A stretch of DNA of 64,000 bases, from NCBI GenBank assembly GCA_963669435.1, contig OY770025.1, positions 2,976,001-3,040,000 of the forward strand. Direction: 5' to 3'. This DNA is from CALJFL01 sp963669435 (lineage in GTDB: Bacteria; Pseudomonadota; Gammaproteobacteria; Pseudomonadales; Halieaceae). The translations under genes were made by a program, and so were the position numbers. Below the pieces are notes generated by a model, which was not told the DNA's origin, did not search any database, and worked only from the letters and a program-made list of their open reading frames with translations. The first letter of the stretch is position 1. Every line of letters begins with the position of its first letter. Shown here in pieces: positions 34,707-43,771 of the stretch.

Positions 34707-35360
34707 CTAGGCTTTGCGCGTTTTCTTGGGGTGCTTGCGATCGGGATAGCAAGTTCGGCAGATTTCACACACCCGGCCATCACAACCCCTGGCGGTACAG
34801 TATTCCCGGCCGTAGAAAATAATCTGCAGGTGTAAGCGGTTCCAGAATTCCACGGGAAACAGGCGCTTCAGGTCGCGCTCGGTTTGCACCACGTTTTTAC
34901 CACTGGTCAGCCCCCAGCGCTGGGCGAGTCTATGGATATGCGTGTCTATTGGAAACGCCGGCACGCCAAAGGCCTGTGACATCACCACCGATGCGGTCTT
35001 GTGTCCAACGCCGGGTAGTTTTTCGAGGGCTTCCATATCCTCGGGCACCACGCCGTCATATTCCTCGACCAGGATCTCGCTGAGTTTTTTTATCGCCTTG
35101 GATTTCTGCGGTGACAGACCGCAGGGACGGATAATGGCGCGAATCTCCTCCACCGCCAGCGTGGCCATGTCGAAGGGGTTATCGGCCGCATCAAACAGGG
35201 TGGGTGTTACCGTATTCACGCGCTCGTCAGTGCACTGGGCACTGAGCAGCACCGCGACCAACAGCGTGTAGGGGTCGCGATGATCGAGCGGAACAGGCGT
35301 TTCCGGATACAGTTCCTGCAGGCGCTGTAAGACGTACTCAACCCTTTCAGCCTTGAGCAT
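34707..35360 (-). CDS. nth: Endonuclease III (DNA glycosylase/AP lyase) with atypical cluster cysteines
   Basis: Base-excision enzyme removing oxidised pyrimidines, 217 residues. The helix-hairpin-helix LPGVGHKTASVV holds the catalytic Lys, and FPIDTHIHRLAQRWGL the catalytic Asp. The C-terminal Fe-S segment reads CTARGCDGRVCEICRTC: cysteines are spaced C-X4-C-X4-C-X2-C-X2-C, not the C-X6-C-X2-C-X5-C of E. coli Nth. Five cysteines are available, so a cluster may still form. The frame is open to 35456, but the ATG at 35360 gives the usual N terminus. It follows dapC by four bases. Confidence 0.9.
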   Translation of the reverse strand: MLKAERVEYVLQRLQELYPETPVPLDHRDPYTLLVAVLLSAQCTDERVNTVTPTLFDAADNPFDMATLAVEEIRAIIRPCGLSPQKSKAIKKLSEILVEEYDGVVPEDMEALEKLPGVGHKTASVVMSQAFGVPAFPIDTHIHRLAQRWGLTSGKNVVQTERDLKRLFPVEFWNRLHLQIIFYGREYCTARGCDGRVCEICRTCYPDRKHPKKTRKA

Positions 35361-35364
35361 GTTG

Positions 35365-36555
35365 CTACAGCCGCCCGATATAGTCTGTAATGCGCTGCGC
35401 CGCCTCCAGGCAATCATCGAGTCCGGCAACCAGCGCAATGCGCACGCGATTTTCACCGGGGTTTACCCCGTTGGCTGCTCGCGCCAGGTAGCGGCCGGGC
35501 AATACGGTGATGTGTTCCTGGGCGAACAAGCCCCGGGCGAATTCGGTGTCCGCGATCGGGGTCTTTGGCCACAGGTAGAAACCGGCCGGCGGCATGCTCA
35601 CCTCGATATGCCCTTGTAGCCGATTAAACACCTGGGCGAACTTGTCGCGATACAGGCTGCGATTATCGATCACGTGCTGTTCGTCGTTCCACGCTGCAAT
35701 ACTGGCCAGTTGATGGTGTGGCGGCATGGCGCACCCCTGGTAGGTGCGGTATAGCAGAAATTTTTCCAGCAGTTGCGCGTCTCCTGCGACAAATCCCGAG
35801 CGCAGCCCCGGCAGGTTGGAGCGCTTCGACAGGCTGTGGAAAACCAGGCAGTTGCGATATTCGTCGTTCCCCATTTGCGCGCAAGCTTGTAACAGACCCG
35901 GTGGTGCCTGGTCCTCGTCGGCGTAGATTTCCGAATAGCACTCATCGGAGGCAATCACGAAATCGTGCTCCTGTGCCAGGCGAATCAGCGTCTGCAATTG
36001 TTCCACCGGGATAACACCGCCCGAGGGGTTGCCCGGTGTGCACAGGTAGAGCAATTGGCAGCGCTGCCACTGGTCGGCGCTGACCGTATCGAAATCGGGG
36101 AGAAAATCGCCATCTTCGTTGCAGTTAATAAACTCGGGCGTGGCGCCTGCCAGGAACGCAGCTCCTTCGTAAATCTGGTAGAACGGGTTGGGGCAGAGCA
36201 CGGTTGCCTTCGCATCGGACTGCACCATGGCCTGGGCGATGGCGAACAGGGCTTCGCGGGTGCCGGTGACGGGGAGCACCTGGGTTTCGGCGTCCACCCC
36301 AGGCAGTGTGAAACGGCGCTCTAACCAACGTGCAATCGCCTCGCGCAGCGCCGGCATACCTTTCGACGCCGGGTAGCTGGAAAGTAGGTCCAGGTTGTCG
36401 ATCAGTGCCTGGCGCACAAATGCGGGTGGCTGGTGTTGGGGCTCGCCCACCGAAAGACGGATGGCGTGTTTGTCGCTGGGGGGCTGCAGGTCCCCAAACA
36501 ACTGGCGCAGCTTCTCGAACGGGTAGGGGTGTAGCTTCTCCAGGTTGGCGTTCAT
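35365..36555 (-). CDS. dapC: Succinyldiaminopimelate transaminase
   Basis: PLP-dependent aminotransferase of the diaminopimelate pathway, 396 residues. Fold type I marks are VTGTREALFAIAQ, NPFYQIYEGA, SDECYSEIYADE and the PLP lysine in SLSKRSNLPGLRSG, with RIALV near the C terminus for carboxylate binding. The start MNANLEKLHPYPFEKLRQLF matches DapC proteins of Pseudomonas-like bacteria. glnD ends five bases upstream, and the map-glnD-dapC order supports the name over other class I aminotransferases. Confidence 0.93.
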   Translation of the reverse strand: MNANLEKLHPYPFEKLRQLFGDLQPPSDKHAIRLSVGEPQHQPPAFVRQALIDNLDLLSSYPASKGMPALREAIARWLERRFTLPGVDAETQVLPVTGTREALFAIAQAMVQSDAKATVLCPNPFYQIYEGAAFLAGATPEFINCNEDGDFLPDFDTVSADQWQRCQLLYLCTPGNPSGGVIPVEQLQTLIRLAQEHDFVIASDECYSEIYADEDQAPPGLLQACAQMGNDEYRNCLVFHSLSKRSNLPGLRSGFVAGDAQLLEKFLLYRTYQGCAMPPHHQLASIAAWNDEQHVIDNRSLYRDKFAQVFNRLQGHIEVSMPPAGFYLWPKTPIADTEFARGLFAQEHITVLPGRYLARAANGVNPGENRVRIALVAGLDDCLEAAQRITDYIGRL

Positions 36556-36560
36556 GTGTG

Positions 36561-39236
36561 TCAGGCGACCAGTTGCTGGTCGAGTTCCTCACAGATAGCC
36601 GCCTGGATGGCCGCGCAAGCTGCCGGGTCAGTAATCGGCTGCTGCTTGTCATCGGTAATAAAGAACACGTCTTCCACACGCTCGCCCAGGGTCTGAATTT
36701 TTGCCGCCTGTAAGGTGACGTTATGCTCGACGAAAATCTTGCCGATACGGGCCAACAGCCCCGGGCGGTCCGGCGTCGCCACCTCCAGCACCGACACGTT
36801 CTTGATGTCGTCGATGGTCATATTGGTTTCGGTGGGGATGGTAAATGACTTCATCTGGCGTGGAGTGCGGCGGGCCACGATGGTGGGATAGTCCTCGCTG
36901 GCGCTGAGTCCCTCCGTCAGTTTTTCCGCAATAACGCGCAGGCGCTGACTGTCCTCTGAGATAGGTTGGCCGCTGGAATCCAGCACGAAAAAAGTATCCA
37001 GGCTCATTCCATCCCTGGCGTTATAGATGCGAGCGTCGTGAACGCTGAGATCCAGTTGTTCCAGTAGCGCACAGATGCCTGAAAATAGCTGCGCCTCAGC
37101 TGGGGCATAGATAAAGATCTGTGTGGTATTGGCCACGCTGGACTCGTTGGCATTGCGCACAAGGACCAGCGGGTTATCGGTTTGGTAGTGGCTGGCAATG
37201 GCCTCCGTGTGCCAGGCGATGTCCTCCGCGCGTTCTCGCAGGAAGTAATCCTCGCCGCGTTCGTGCCACAGCGATTCCAGTTCCTCCAGGGTAAAACCAC
37301 GGTACTCCAGCATATCGATGGCGGCGTTGCGTGTCTCATCGATCCACACCTGCTTGTCCACGGGGTTTTCCAGACCCCGGCGCAGGGCTCGCTTGGTTTC
37401 GGTATACAGTTGTCGCAACAGGCTTCCACGCCAGGCGTTCCACAGGGTGGGATTGGTGCCGTTGATATCTGCCACGGTTAAGGTAAAGAGGTAATCCAGT
37501 CGCTTCTGGTCGCCAACATGCTGGGCAAACTGCAGGATGACATCCGGATCAGAAATGTCCTTGCGCTGGGAGACTGCCGACATGGTCAGGTGGTTTTCCA
37601 CCAGCCAGACCACCAGGTTGGTATCGCCTTGGGATAGGCCGTGTGTGTCACAAAACACCCGGGCGTCTATGGCGCCCAGTTCGGAATGATCCCCGCCCCG
37701 ACCCTTACCGACATCGTGGTAAAGACCCGCGATGTAAAGGAGTTCGATTTTATCCAGCCTGCGTGCGACGCGACTGGTCACCGGAAAGCGCTCTTCATAG
37801 GCTGGAATATGGAAGCGGCGCATATTTTGGATGACTTGCAGTGTATGGGCGTCGACGGTGTAGGTGTGGAACAGGTCGTGCTGCATTTGACCGACGATCT
37901 GGCCAAACTCCGGTATGTATCTTCCCAGTACCTCGTAACGGTTCATCCTGCGCAGGGCCCGGGTTACCTTGTAGGGTGCGCGCAATATGTCCAGGAATAA
38001 CGCGTGGTTGCGTGGATTCTTGCGAAAGTCGCTATCGATGAGATGGCGGTGGTCGCGCACCAGCCGCAGGGTGGTTGCGCCAATGCCGATAATATCCTCG
38101 TGAGTGGAGTACAGGAGGAAGATCTCCAGCAAGGCGGAGGGGTCCTGGCTGAACACGCTATCGGTGCGCGCTTCCAGGTAGCCATTGCGTACTTCGAAGC
38201 GCTCGTTCAGTGCGCTGACCTCGTCGACCCTGTCCGCGCGCAAAATTGCCTGGTCAAAATACTGGATCAACACTTCGTTGAGTTGGCCCAGTGACAACGC
38301 CCAGCGGTAATAGGTCTGCATGAACTGCTCGACCGCCAGCTTTTCACCGTCGGTAAAGCCCCACATGGCCGCCAACTCGCGTTGATGATCGAACAACAGG
38401 CGGTCTTCCTCTCTGCCGGTAATCATGTGCAGGGCGTAGCGCACCTGCCACATAAAATCCCGGCCCCGGGTGAGAATCTCAAGCTCATCGGCGTTGAGGA
38501 ACTGTTCGGCCTGCAACTCGAGCAGGTTGTGCACCCCGAAGTGGCGTTCGGCTATCCAGCGAATAATCTGCAGGTCGCGCAAACCGCCGGGGGAGCTTTT
38601 AACGTTCGGTTCCAGGTTGTACTCGGTGTCGGCAAACTTGGTGTGACGGTTTTGTTGTTCGGTTAGCTTGGCCTTGAAGAAATCCGCGCTGGGCCACATG
38701 TTGTCCGGGGCGATGGCGACGCGTACCGCAGCCAGTAGTGGCTCTGACCCGGCTATAACACGGGCCTCCATGAGGTTGGTGACCACGGTGATATCCTCGC
38801 GGGCACTCTCTTCACATTCCGCCACATCGCGCACGCTATGGCCTACATCCAGGCCGATGTCCCACAGTAACGTCAGGAATTGTGAAATGCTGTCTTCAAT
38901 CGCTGCACAGTCGTCACCGAGCAGGATCAGCAGGTCGATGTCGGAGTGGGGGTGAAGCTCGCCGCGCCCGTAGCCGCCCACGGCGACCAGGGCCACTTCG
39001 TAATCCCCCCAGTGTTGCCGCTGCCACAACAGGCGCAAGATTGCGTCGATGGTGGCCGCGCGAAGTTTGATCAGGTCGCCGGCCTCGGCCCCTTGCCTGA
39101 ACTGTTGATGCAGGTAGTCAGTCGCCCTGGCCAGCGCGCTCTTGCAGCAGGCGATCGGGTTACCCGTTTGAATCTCTGCCGCCAGCGCCTGGCCGTCGTA
39201 GAGCTCGGTGGGAAGATTGACTTCAGCGGCGGTCAT
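36561..39236 (-). CDS. glnD: PII uridylyltransferase/uridylyl-removing enzyme
   Basis: Nitrogen sensor that adds UMP to PII when glutamine is low and removes it when high, 891 residues. The nucleotidyltransferase domain (about 60-200) contains GGYGRGELHPHSDIDLLIL. The HD domain (about 450-560) has LYHDVGKGRGGDHSELG. Two ACT domains close the protein at about 700-775 and 810-885 (VLEVATPDRPGLLARIG). All parts are complete. Placed between map and dapC on the minus strand with 5- to 9-base gaps. Confidence 0.97.
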   Translation of the reverse strand: MTAAEVNLPTELYDGQALAAEIQTGNPIACCKSALARATDYLHQQFRQGAEAGDLIKLRAATIDAILRLLWQRQHWGDYEVALVAVGGYGRGELHPHSDIDLLILLGDDCAAIEDSISQFLTLLWDIGLDVGHSVRDVAECEESAREDITVVTNLMEARVIAGSEPLLAAVRVAIAPDNMWPSADFFKAKLTEQQNRHTKFADTEYNLEPNVKSSPGGLRDLQIIRWIAERHFGVHNLLELQAEQFLNADELEILTRGRDFMWQVRYALHMITGREEDRLLFDHQRELAAMWGFTDGEKLAVEQFMQTYYRWALSLGQLNEVLIQYFDQAILRADRVDEVSALNERFEVRNGYLEARTDSVFSQDPSALLEIFLLYSTHEDIIGIGATTLRLVRDHRHLIDSDFRKNPRNHALFLDILRAPYKVTRALRRMNRYEVLGRYIPEFGQIVGQMQHDLFHTYTVDAHTLQVIQNMRRFHIPAYEERFPVTSRVARRLDKIELLYIAGLYHDVGKGRGGDHSELGAIDARVFCDTHGLSQGDTNLVVWLVENHLTMSAVSQRKDISDPDVILQFAQHVGDQKRLDYLFTLTVADINGTNPTLWNAWRGSLLRQLYTETKRALRRGLENPVDKQVWIDETRNAAIDMLEYRGFTLEELESLWHERGEDYFLRERAEDIAWHTEAIASHYQTDNPLVLVRNANESSVANTTQIFIYAPAEAQLFSGICALLEQLDLSVHDARIYNARDGMSLDTFFVLDSSGQPISEDSQRLRVIAEKLTEGLSASEDYPTIVARRTPRQMKSFTIPTETNMTIDDIKNVSVLEVATPDRPGLLARIGKIFVEHNVTLQAAKIQTLGERVEDVFFITDDKQQPITDPAACAAIQAAICEELDQQLVA

Positions 39237-39245
39237 GAAACGGGG

Positions 39246-40019
39246 TCAGAAGCTCTCATTGCTGCGACGGGTAAACACCTCACAGCCGTCTTCCGTGACC
39301 CCCAGGGTGTGCTCCCACTGGGCCGAAAGACGACCGTCTCGAGTGGTTACGGTCCAGCCGTCCTTCTGGTTCAGCTTGGTCTGGCGCTTACCGGCGTTGA
39401 TCATCGGCTCGATGGTAAAGGTCATGCCCGGTTCCAGGGTGAGTCCGGTGCCTTTGCGACCGTAGTGCAGAATCTGCGGGTCTTCGTGGAAGATTTCGCC
39501 GATGCCGTGGCCGCAATACTCCCGGACGACAGAGTAGTAGTTCTTTTCCGCGTGTTGCTGGATCACGTGACCGATGTCGCCCAGTGTGGCGCCCGGCTTG
39601 ACGATGTCGATAGCCTTGTACAGGCACTCCTGGGTGATCTTGATCAGGCGGCTGGCGTGGGGGGCAACGTCGCCCACCTCAACCATGATGCTGGTGTCAC
39701 CATGGAAGCCGTCCTTGATCACGGTGACATCAATATTGACGATATCGCCCTGCTTGAGCTTCTTGGTATCGGAGGGAATGCCATGGCAGACCACGTCGTT
39801 AATGGAAGTGCAGATAGAGCGGGGAAAACCGTTGTAATTCAGGGGGGCAGGAATAGCGTCCTGGACCTCGGTAATATGCTGGTGGCAGATACGGTCCAGT
39901 TCTCCGGTGGTAATCCCGGGGACTACCTGCGGTCTGATCATCTCCAATACTTCGGCCGCAAGGCTGCCGGCAACCCGCATTTTCTCGATATCGGACGCTG
40001 ATTTAATTGAAACTGCCAT
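39246..40019 (-). CDS. map: Methionine aminopeptidase, type I
   Basis: Removes N-terminal Met from new proteins, 257 residues. The five metal ligands are seen: Asp in VNIDVTVIKDGFHGDTS (two Asp), His in YCGHGIGEIFHEDP, and Glu in FTIEPMI and AQWEHTLGV. His in DVVCHGIPS is the substrate-binding His. No N-terminal zinc finger, so type Ia. Divergent from rpsB, the arrangement common in gammaproteobacteria. Leads the map-glnD-dapC-nth unit. Confidence 0.98.
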   Translation of the reverse strand: MAVSIKSASDIEKMRVAGSLAAEVLEMIRPQVVPGITTGELDRICHQHITEVQDAIPAPLNYNGFPRSICTSINDVVCHGIPSDTKKLKQGDIVNIDVTVIKDGFHGDTSIMVEVGDVAPHASRLIKITQECLYKAIDIVKPGATLGDIGHVIQQHAEKNYYSVVREYCGHGIGEIFHEDPQILHYGRKGTGLTLEPGMTFTIEPMINAGKRQTKLNQKDGWTVTTRDGRLSAQWEHTLGVTEDGCEVFTRRSNESF

Positions 40020-40354
40020 CTATAACCTGTTGAAAAATATGGAAAATTCGCCTTAAACCCGCCGGTAGACTCCACCTGGCAGGATTTGGGGGCCGCACAT
40101 TCTACCGCAATGCCAGATCAAATGAGCAATTAGCGGCCATCGGTAGTGTGATTTTGCCCTCGAGAAGCCCTTTCTTCCAGCCTTGGGCTGTGGTATAAAG
40201 CGCGCCTCTCGCGGGGCTGTGGCTGATTTTCGGCCGGTTCGAGCGGGAGAATAAAACGACACACACATATCAACACCTGCTCCAGGGTGCTCGTTCAGGC
40301 GGGTTTGGAACACGGGATATGTGGAGGTTTAACCCAAACTTAAAAGGTAAGTAC
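40020..40354. other. 335-bp divergent promoter region and rpsB leader
   Basis: Gene-free stretch between map and rpsB. It should hold promoters for both directions and the 5' leader of the rpsB-tsf mRNA. A -10-like TATAAA with a GC-rich discriminator is at 40194. From 40200 to 40354 several GC-rich complementary segments occur, as expected if S2 autoregulates through this leader as in E. coli; I could not define the fold. Confidence 0.5.
40172..40199 (+). promoter_or_regulatory. Candidate rpsB promoter with GC-rich discriminator
   Basis: TATAAA at 40194-40199 is followed at once by GCGCGCC, a discriminator type linked to stringent (ppGpp) control of ribosomal genes. The -35 (TTCTTC at 40172-40177, 16 bases upstream) is poor. 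The leader would be about 150 bases. Confidence 0.45.
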
Positions 40355-41218
40355 ATGTCGCAAGTGCAAGTAAGTATGCGCGACCTGCTGCAGGCAGGCG
40401 CTCATTTTGGTCACCAGACCCGCTACTGGAACCCGAAAATGGACCAGTACATTTTTGGTGCCCGCAACAAGATTCATATCATCAACCTTGAGCACACAGT
40501 TCCGGCCTTCAACGAAGCGCTGGAGTTGATCAAGCGTCTCTCGGGCAACAAGAACAAGATCCTGTTCGTGGGCACCAAGCGCGCCGCTGGCAAGATCATG
40601 AAAGAGCAGGCAGAGCGTGCCGGCATGCCCTATGTCAGCCACCGCTGGCTGGGCGGTATGCTCACCAATTACAAGACCATCCGCGCTTCTATCAAGCGCC
40701 TGCGTGAGCTGGAAGGCCAGCAGGAAGACGGTACCTTCGCCAAGCTGACCAAGAAAGAGGCGCTGATGCGTACGCGCCACATGGAAAAGCTTGAGCGCAG
40801 CATTGGTGGTATCAAGGAGATGGGCGGTCTGCCCGATGCCCTGTTTGTGGTTGACGTTGACCACGAGCGTATTGCCATCACCGAGGCCAACAAGCTGGGT
40901 ATTCCGGTCATCGGCATTGTCGATACCAACAGCAATCCGGATGGTATCGACTACATCATCCCCGGCAACGATGACGCTATCCGTGCCATCAAGCTGTATG
41001 TGACCGCTGTGGCCGATGCCTGCATCGCCGGCAAGGTCGAGGCAGGCGAGGCAGTTGTCGCCAAGAAAGACGAATTCGTCGAAGAGCCCGCTGAGGCTGA
41101 GACCCCGGTCGAGGCAGCCGCCGAAGCGCCAGCAGAAGTTGCCGCCGAAGCGCCGGCAGAAGCTGCCGCTGACACCGAGGAAGTCGCCGCTACTCCTGCT
41201 CCTTCGGAACAGGCCTAG
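40355..41218 (+). CDS. rpsB: Ribosomal protein S2
   Basis: Small-subunit ribosomal protein, 287 residues. MSQVQVSMRDLLQAGAHFGH and RYWNPKMDQYIFGARNKIHI at the start and GLPDALFVVDVDHERIAI in the middle identify S2. The last 50 residues are an Ala/Glu/Pro-rich tail with repeated AEAPAE-like units, making it longer than the 241-residue E. coli protein; such tails occur in some S2 proteins. An ATG at 40319 is in frame, but the ATG at 40355 has AAAAGG in front and gives the standard N terminus. Confidence 0.98.
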   Translation: MSQVQVSMRDLLQAGAHFGHQTRYWNPKMDQYIFGARNKIHIINLEHTVPAFNEALELIKRLSGNKNKILFVGTKRAAGKIMKEQAERAGMPYVSHRWLGGMLTNYKTIRASIKRLRELEGQQEDGTFAKLTKKEALMRTRHMEKLERSIGGIKEMGGLPDALFVVDVDHERIAITEANKLGIPVIGIVDTNSNPDGIDYIIPGNDDAIRAIKLYVTAVADACIAGKVEAGEAVVAKKDEFVEEPAEAETPVEAAAEAPAEVAAEAPAEAAADTEEVAATPAPSEQA

Positions 41219-41226
41219 TTGGCGGA

Positions 41227-41248
41227 CGGTCACCAACGTTGGTGACCG
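41227..41248 (+). repeat. Perfect 22-base palindrome between rpsB and tsf
   Basis: CGGTCACCAAC at 41227-41237 is followed directly by its reverse complement GTTGGTGACCG. As RNA it gives a stem of about nine pairs, lengthened by GG at 41224 and CC at 41249 with one bulged A. No T-run follows, so it is not a full terminator. It starts nine bases after the rpsB stop and may reduce read-through or protect the mRNA end. Confidence 0.75.
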
Positions 41249-41347
41249 CCCGACAGTATTGTTCTCCGGCGGCGATTCAGCCGCGCGGAGATTTCTATTT
41301 TTTTCAAGACGCCCCCTGGGCTTCTGTTGTAGATGGGAGAATTACAG

Positions 41348-42205
41348 ATGTCTGTAGCGCAAGTTAAAGAATTACGTGACCGCACTGGCCTGGGCATGAT
41401 GGAGTGCAAAAAAGCACTGAAAGCGGCCAATGGCGATGTCGAACAGGCCATTGAAGAGCTGCGCAAGACCAGTGGCATGAAGGCTGCCAAGAAGGCAGGT
41501 CGTACTGCCGCCGATGGTGTTGTCGCCACCCGCATTGCCGAAGATGGCAGCTACGGTGTGATGCTGGAAGTGAACAGCGAAACCGATTTCGTGGCCCGCG
41601 ATGAGAACTTCCTGGGCTTTGTAGGCAGCGTGGTAGACGCTGCGTTTGACGGCAAGCAAACCGATGTCGCTGCGCTGATGGCCGGTGACCTGGAGTCTGC
41701 ACGTGAAGCGCTGGTACAGAAGATTGGCGAGAACATCAGTGTTCGCCGCGCCGCCATGTCCGCAGCCGACGAAGGTGTCGTCGGGGCCTATGTCCACGGC
41801 AACAAGCGTATCGCTGTGCTGGTGCAACTTAGCGGTGGCGACCAGGAGCTGGCCAAGGATGTTGCCATGCACGTGGCAGCGGTAAACCCGCAGGTCGTAT
41901 CTCCTGCAGATATGCCCGAAGAGGTGGTTGCCAAGGAGAAGGAGATATACACCGCACAGGCGCTGGATTCCGGCAAGCCTGCAGAGATTGTCGAGAAGAT
42001 GATCGGCGGTCGTATCAAGAAGTTCCTGGCTGAAAACAGCCTGGTGGAGCAAGCCTTCGTCAAAGATCCTGACGTGACTGTGGGTAAGCTGGTTTCTGCC
42101 GCGGGCGCTGAAGTTGTCAGCTTTGCGCGCTTTGAGGTGGGTGAAGGCATCGAGGTGGAAGAGGTTGATTTCGCCGCCGAGGTGGCTGCCCAGCTGAAGG
42201 GCTAA
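41348..42205 (+). CDS. tsf: Elongation factor Ts
   Basis: Nucleotide exchange factor for EF-Tu, 285 residues. The N-terminal UBA-like domain has VKELRDRTGLGMMECKKAL; the core has the TDFVAR motif (ETDFVARDENF) whose Asp-Phe contacts EF-Tu. The ATG at 41348 follows GGGAGA; an in-frame ATG five codons upstream (41333) is less likely. Located 129 bp after rpsB with a palindrome between; a strong terminator follows. Confidence 0.98.
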   Translation: MSVAQVKELRDRTGLGMMECKKALKAANGDVEQAIEELRKTSGMKAAKKAGRTAADGVVATRIAEDGSYGVMLEVNSETDFVARDENFLGFVGSVVDAAFDGKQTDVAALMAGDLESAREALVQKIGENISVRRAAMSAADEGVVGAYVHGNKRIAVLVQLSGGDQELAKDVAMHVAAVNPQVVSPADMPEEVVAKEKEIYTAQALDSGKPAEIVEKMIGGRIKKFLAENSLVEQAFVKDPDVTVGKLVSAAGAEVVSFARFEVGEGIEVEEVDFAAEVAAQLKG

Positions 42206-42241
42206 GCGCGCCTGCTGTGTAACACTGCATTTTGCAAGACT

Positions 42242-42264
42242 AAAGGGGCTTCGGCCCCTTTTTT
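42242..42264 (+). terminator. Rho-independent terminator of rpsB-tsf
   Basis: GGGGC (42245-42249) and GCCCC (42254-42258) close a TTCG tetraloop, flanked by AAA and a run of six T (42259-42264). This is a classic strong terminator, so pyrH needs its own promoter in the 183 bp that follow. Confidence 0.93.
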
Positions 42265-42447
42265 GTGTCTGACTGAGCCGAGGCGCCCGCCCAGACATAC
42301 AGCGCACACTGATGCTTCTGTGTTGGGACTTGCAAGCCTTTACGCAGGTGATTTCGCGCACGGGTTTGGCCCAAATTCCCCTACCCAGCCCTAGGGCACG
42401 GCGTCATTGTCCTGTAAGATAGCGCCCCAGTTCAGGAGAACCGTTTT

Positions 42448-43173
42448 ATGCCCCAATCGACGGCGGAAAAGAAGTACCAGCGCATCCTGCTGAAACTCAG
42501 CGGCGAGGCGCTCACCGGCTCGGAAAACTTCGGTATAGACCCGAAAATACTCGATCTGATGGCACTGGAGATTGGCCAGCTGATTGGTATCGGTGTGCAG
42601 GTGGGGCTGGTTGTCGGGGGTGGTAACCTGTTTCGTGGTGCAGCCCTGCAAGCTGCCGGATTGGATCGTGTCACCGGTGACCACATGGGTATGCTGGCCA
42701 CGGTGATGAATGCACTGGCGCTTCGGGACGCACTGGAGCGCTCCAATATTGCCACCCAGGTGATGTCGTCCATACCGATGAGTGGCGTGGTCGACCACTA
42801 TGACCGCCGCAAGGCGATTCGCGCGCTGAGCAATGGCGATGTGGTCATCTTCTCCGCCGGCACCGGTAACCCGTTTTTTACCACCGATTCGTCAGCCTGT
42901 TTGCGCGGTATCGAGGTGGAGGCTGACCTGGTACTGAAGGCTACCAAGGTCGATGGCGTGTACTCTGCCGACCCGATGAAGGTGAAGGATGCGGTCAGAT
43001 ATGATCGGCTCACCTACGACGAGGTTCTGGACAAGAAACTGGAAGTGATGGACCTGACGGCCATTTGCCTGTGTCGCGATCACGATATGCCGGTACGCGT
43101 ATTTGAGATGGAAAAGGCGGGTGCCCTGTTAAAAATCGTTCGCGGTGGCGAAGTCGGCACCCTCATTGAATAA
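42448..43173 (+). CDS. pyrH: UMP kinase
   Basis: Bacterial hexameric UMP kinase of the amino acid kinase fold, 241 residues. It shows RILLKLSGEALTGSENFGID, VVGGGNLFRGAAL, DHMGMLATVMNALALRDAL and FFTTDSSACLRGIE. It makes UDP for nucleic acids and envelope sugars. AGGAGAA lies before the ATG. First gene after the tsf terminator; it leads into frr, uppS, cdsA and dxr on the same strand. Confidence 0.98.
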   Translation: MPQSTAEKKYQRILLKLSGEALTGSENFGIDPKILDLMALEIGQLIGIGVQVGLVVGGGNLFRGAALQAAGLDRVTGDHMGMLATVMNALALRDALERSNIATQVMSSIPMSGVVDHYDRRKAIRALSNGDVVIFSAGTGNPFFTTDSSACLRGIEVEADLVLKATKVDGVYSADPMKVKDAVRYDRLTYDEVLDKKLEVMDLTAICLCRDHDMPVRVFEMEKAGALLKIVRGGEVGTLIE

Positions 43174-43202
43174 GCGGTGATCCGCAGCCTGGAGTAGAAA
43201 GA

Positions 43203-43760
43203 GTGATAGAAGACATTAAAGCCGAAGCCAGTGAGCGCATGGATAAAAGCCTCGAGGCTCTGGTACATAACTTTAACAAGATACGCACCGGTCGAGCGCA
43301 CCCAAGCCTGCTGGATGGTATTCGCGTGGAGTATTACGGCTCGGATACGCCGCTTAACCAGGTCGCCAACATCAATGTTGAAGATGGTCGTACGCTGGCG
43401 CTCACTGCCTGGGACAAGTCGATGATTCCCGATATCGAAAAAGCGATTATGAAGTCGGACCTGGGCCTCAATCCGGCCACCGCTGGTGATGTGATCCGAA
43501 TCGCCATGCCCGCACTGACCGAGGAGACCCGCAAGGCCTTCGGTCGTCAGGCCCGGCAGGAGGCAGAATCGGCGCGGGTTTCCATTCGCAATGGGCGCAG
43601 GGATGCCAACGGCATGCTGAAGGAACTCGTCAAGGAAAAGGAGATCAGTGAGGACGAAGAGCGGCGCGGGCAGGAAGTGATTCAGAAGTTAACCGATGAC
43701 TTTATCGCGCGCGTGGACAAAATGCTCGGCGAAAAGGAAGCCGATCTGATGGAAATCTAA
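43203..43760 (+). CDS. frr: Ribosome recycling factor
   Basis: Splits the post-termination ribosome with EF-G, 185 residues, GTG start. Family marks are RMDKSLEALVHNFNKIRTGR, the helix-sheet hinge around DGRTLALTAWD, and RRDANGMLKELVKEKEISED near the C terminus. Length is exactly that of E. coli RRF. Sits 29 bp after pyrH and 11 bp before uppS. Confidence 0.98.
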   Translation: MIEDIKAEASERMDKSLEALVHNFNKIRTGRAHPSLLDGIRVEYYGSDTPLNQVANINVEDGRTLALTAWDKSMIPDIEKAIMKSDLGLNPATAGDVIRIAMPALTEETRKAFGRQARQEAESARVSIRNGRRDANGMLKELVKEKEISEDEERRGQEVIQKLTDDFIARVDKMLGEKEADLMEI

Positions 43761-43771
43761 ACCCGTCAATC

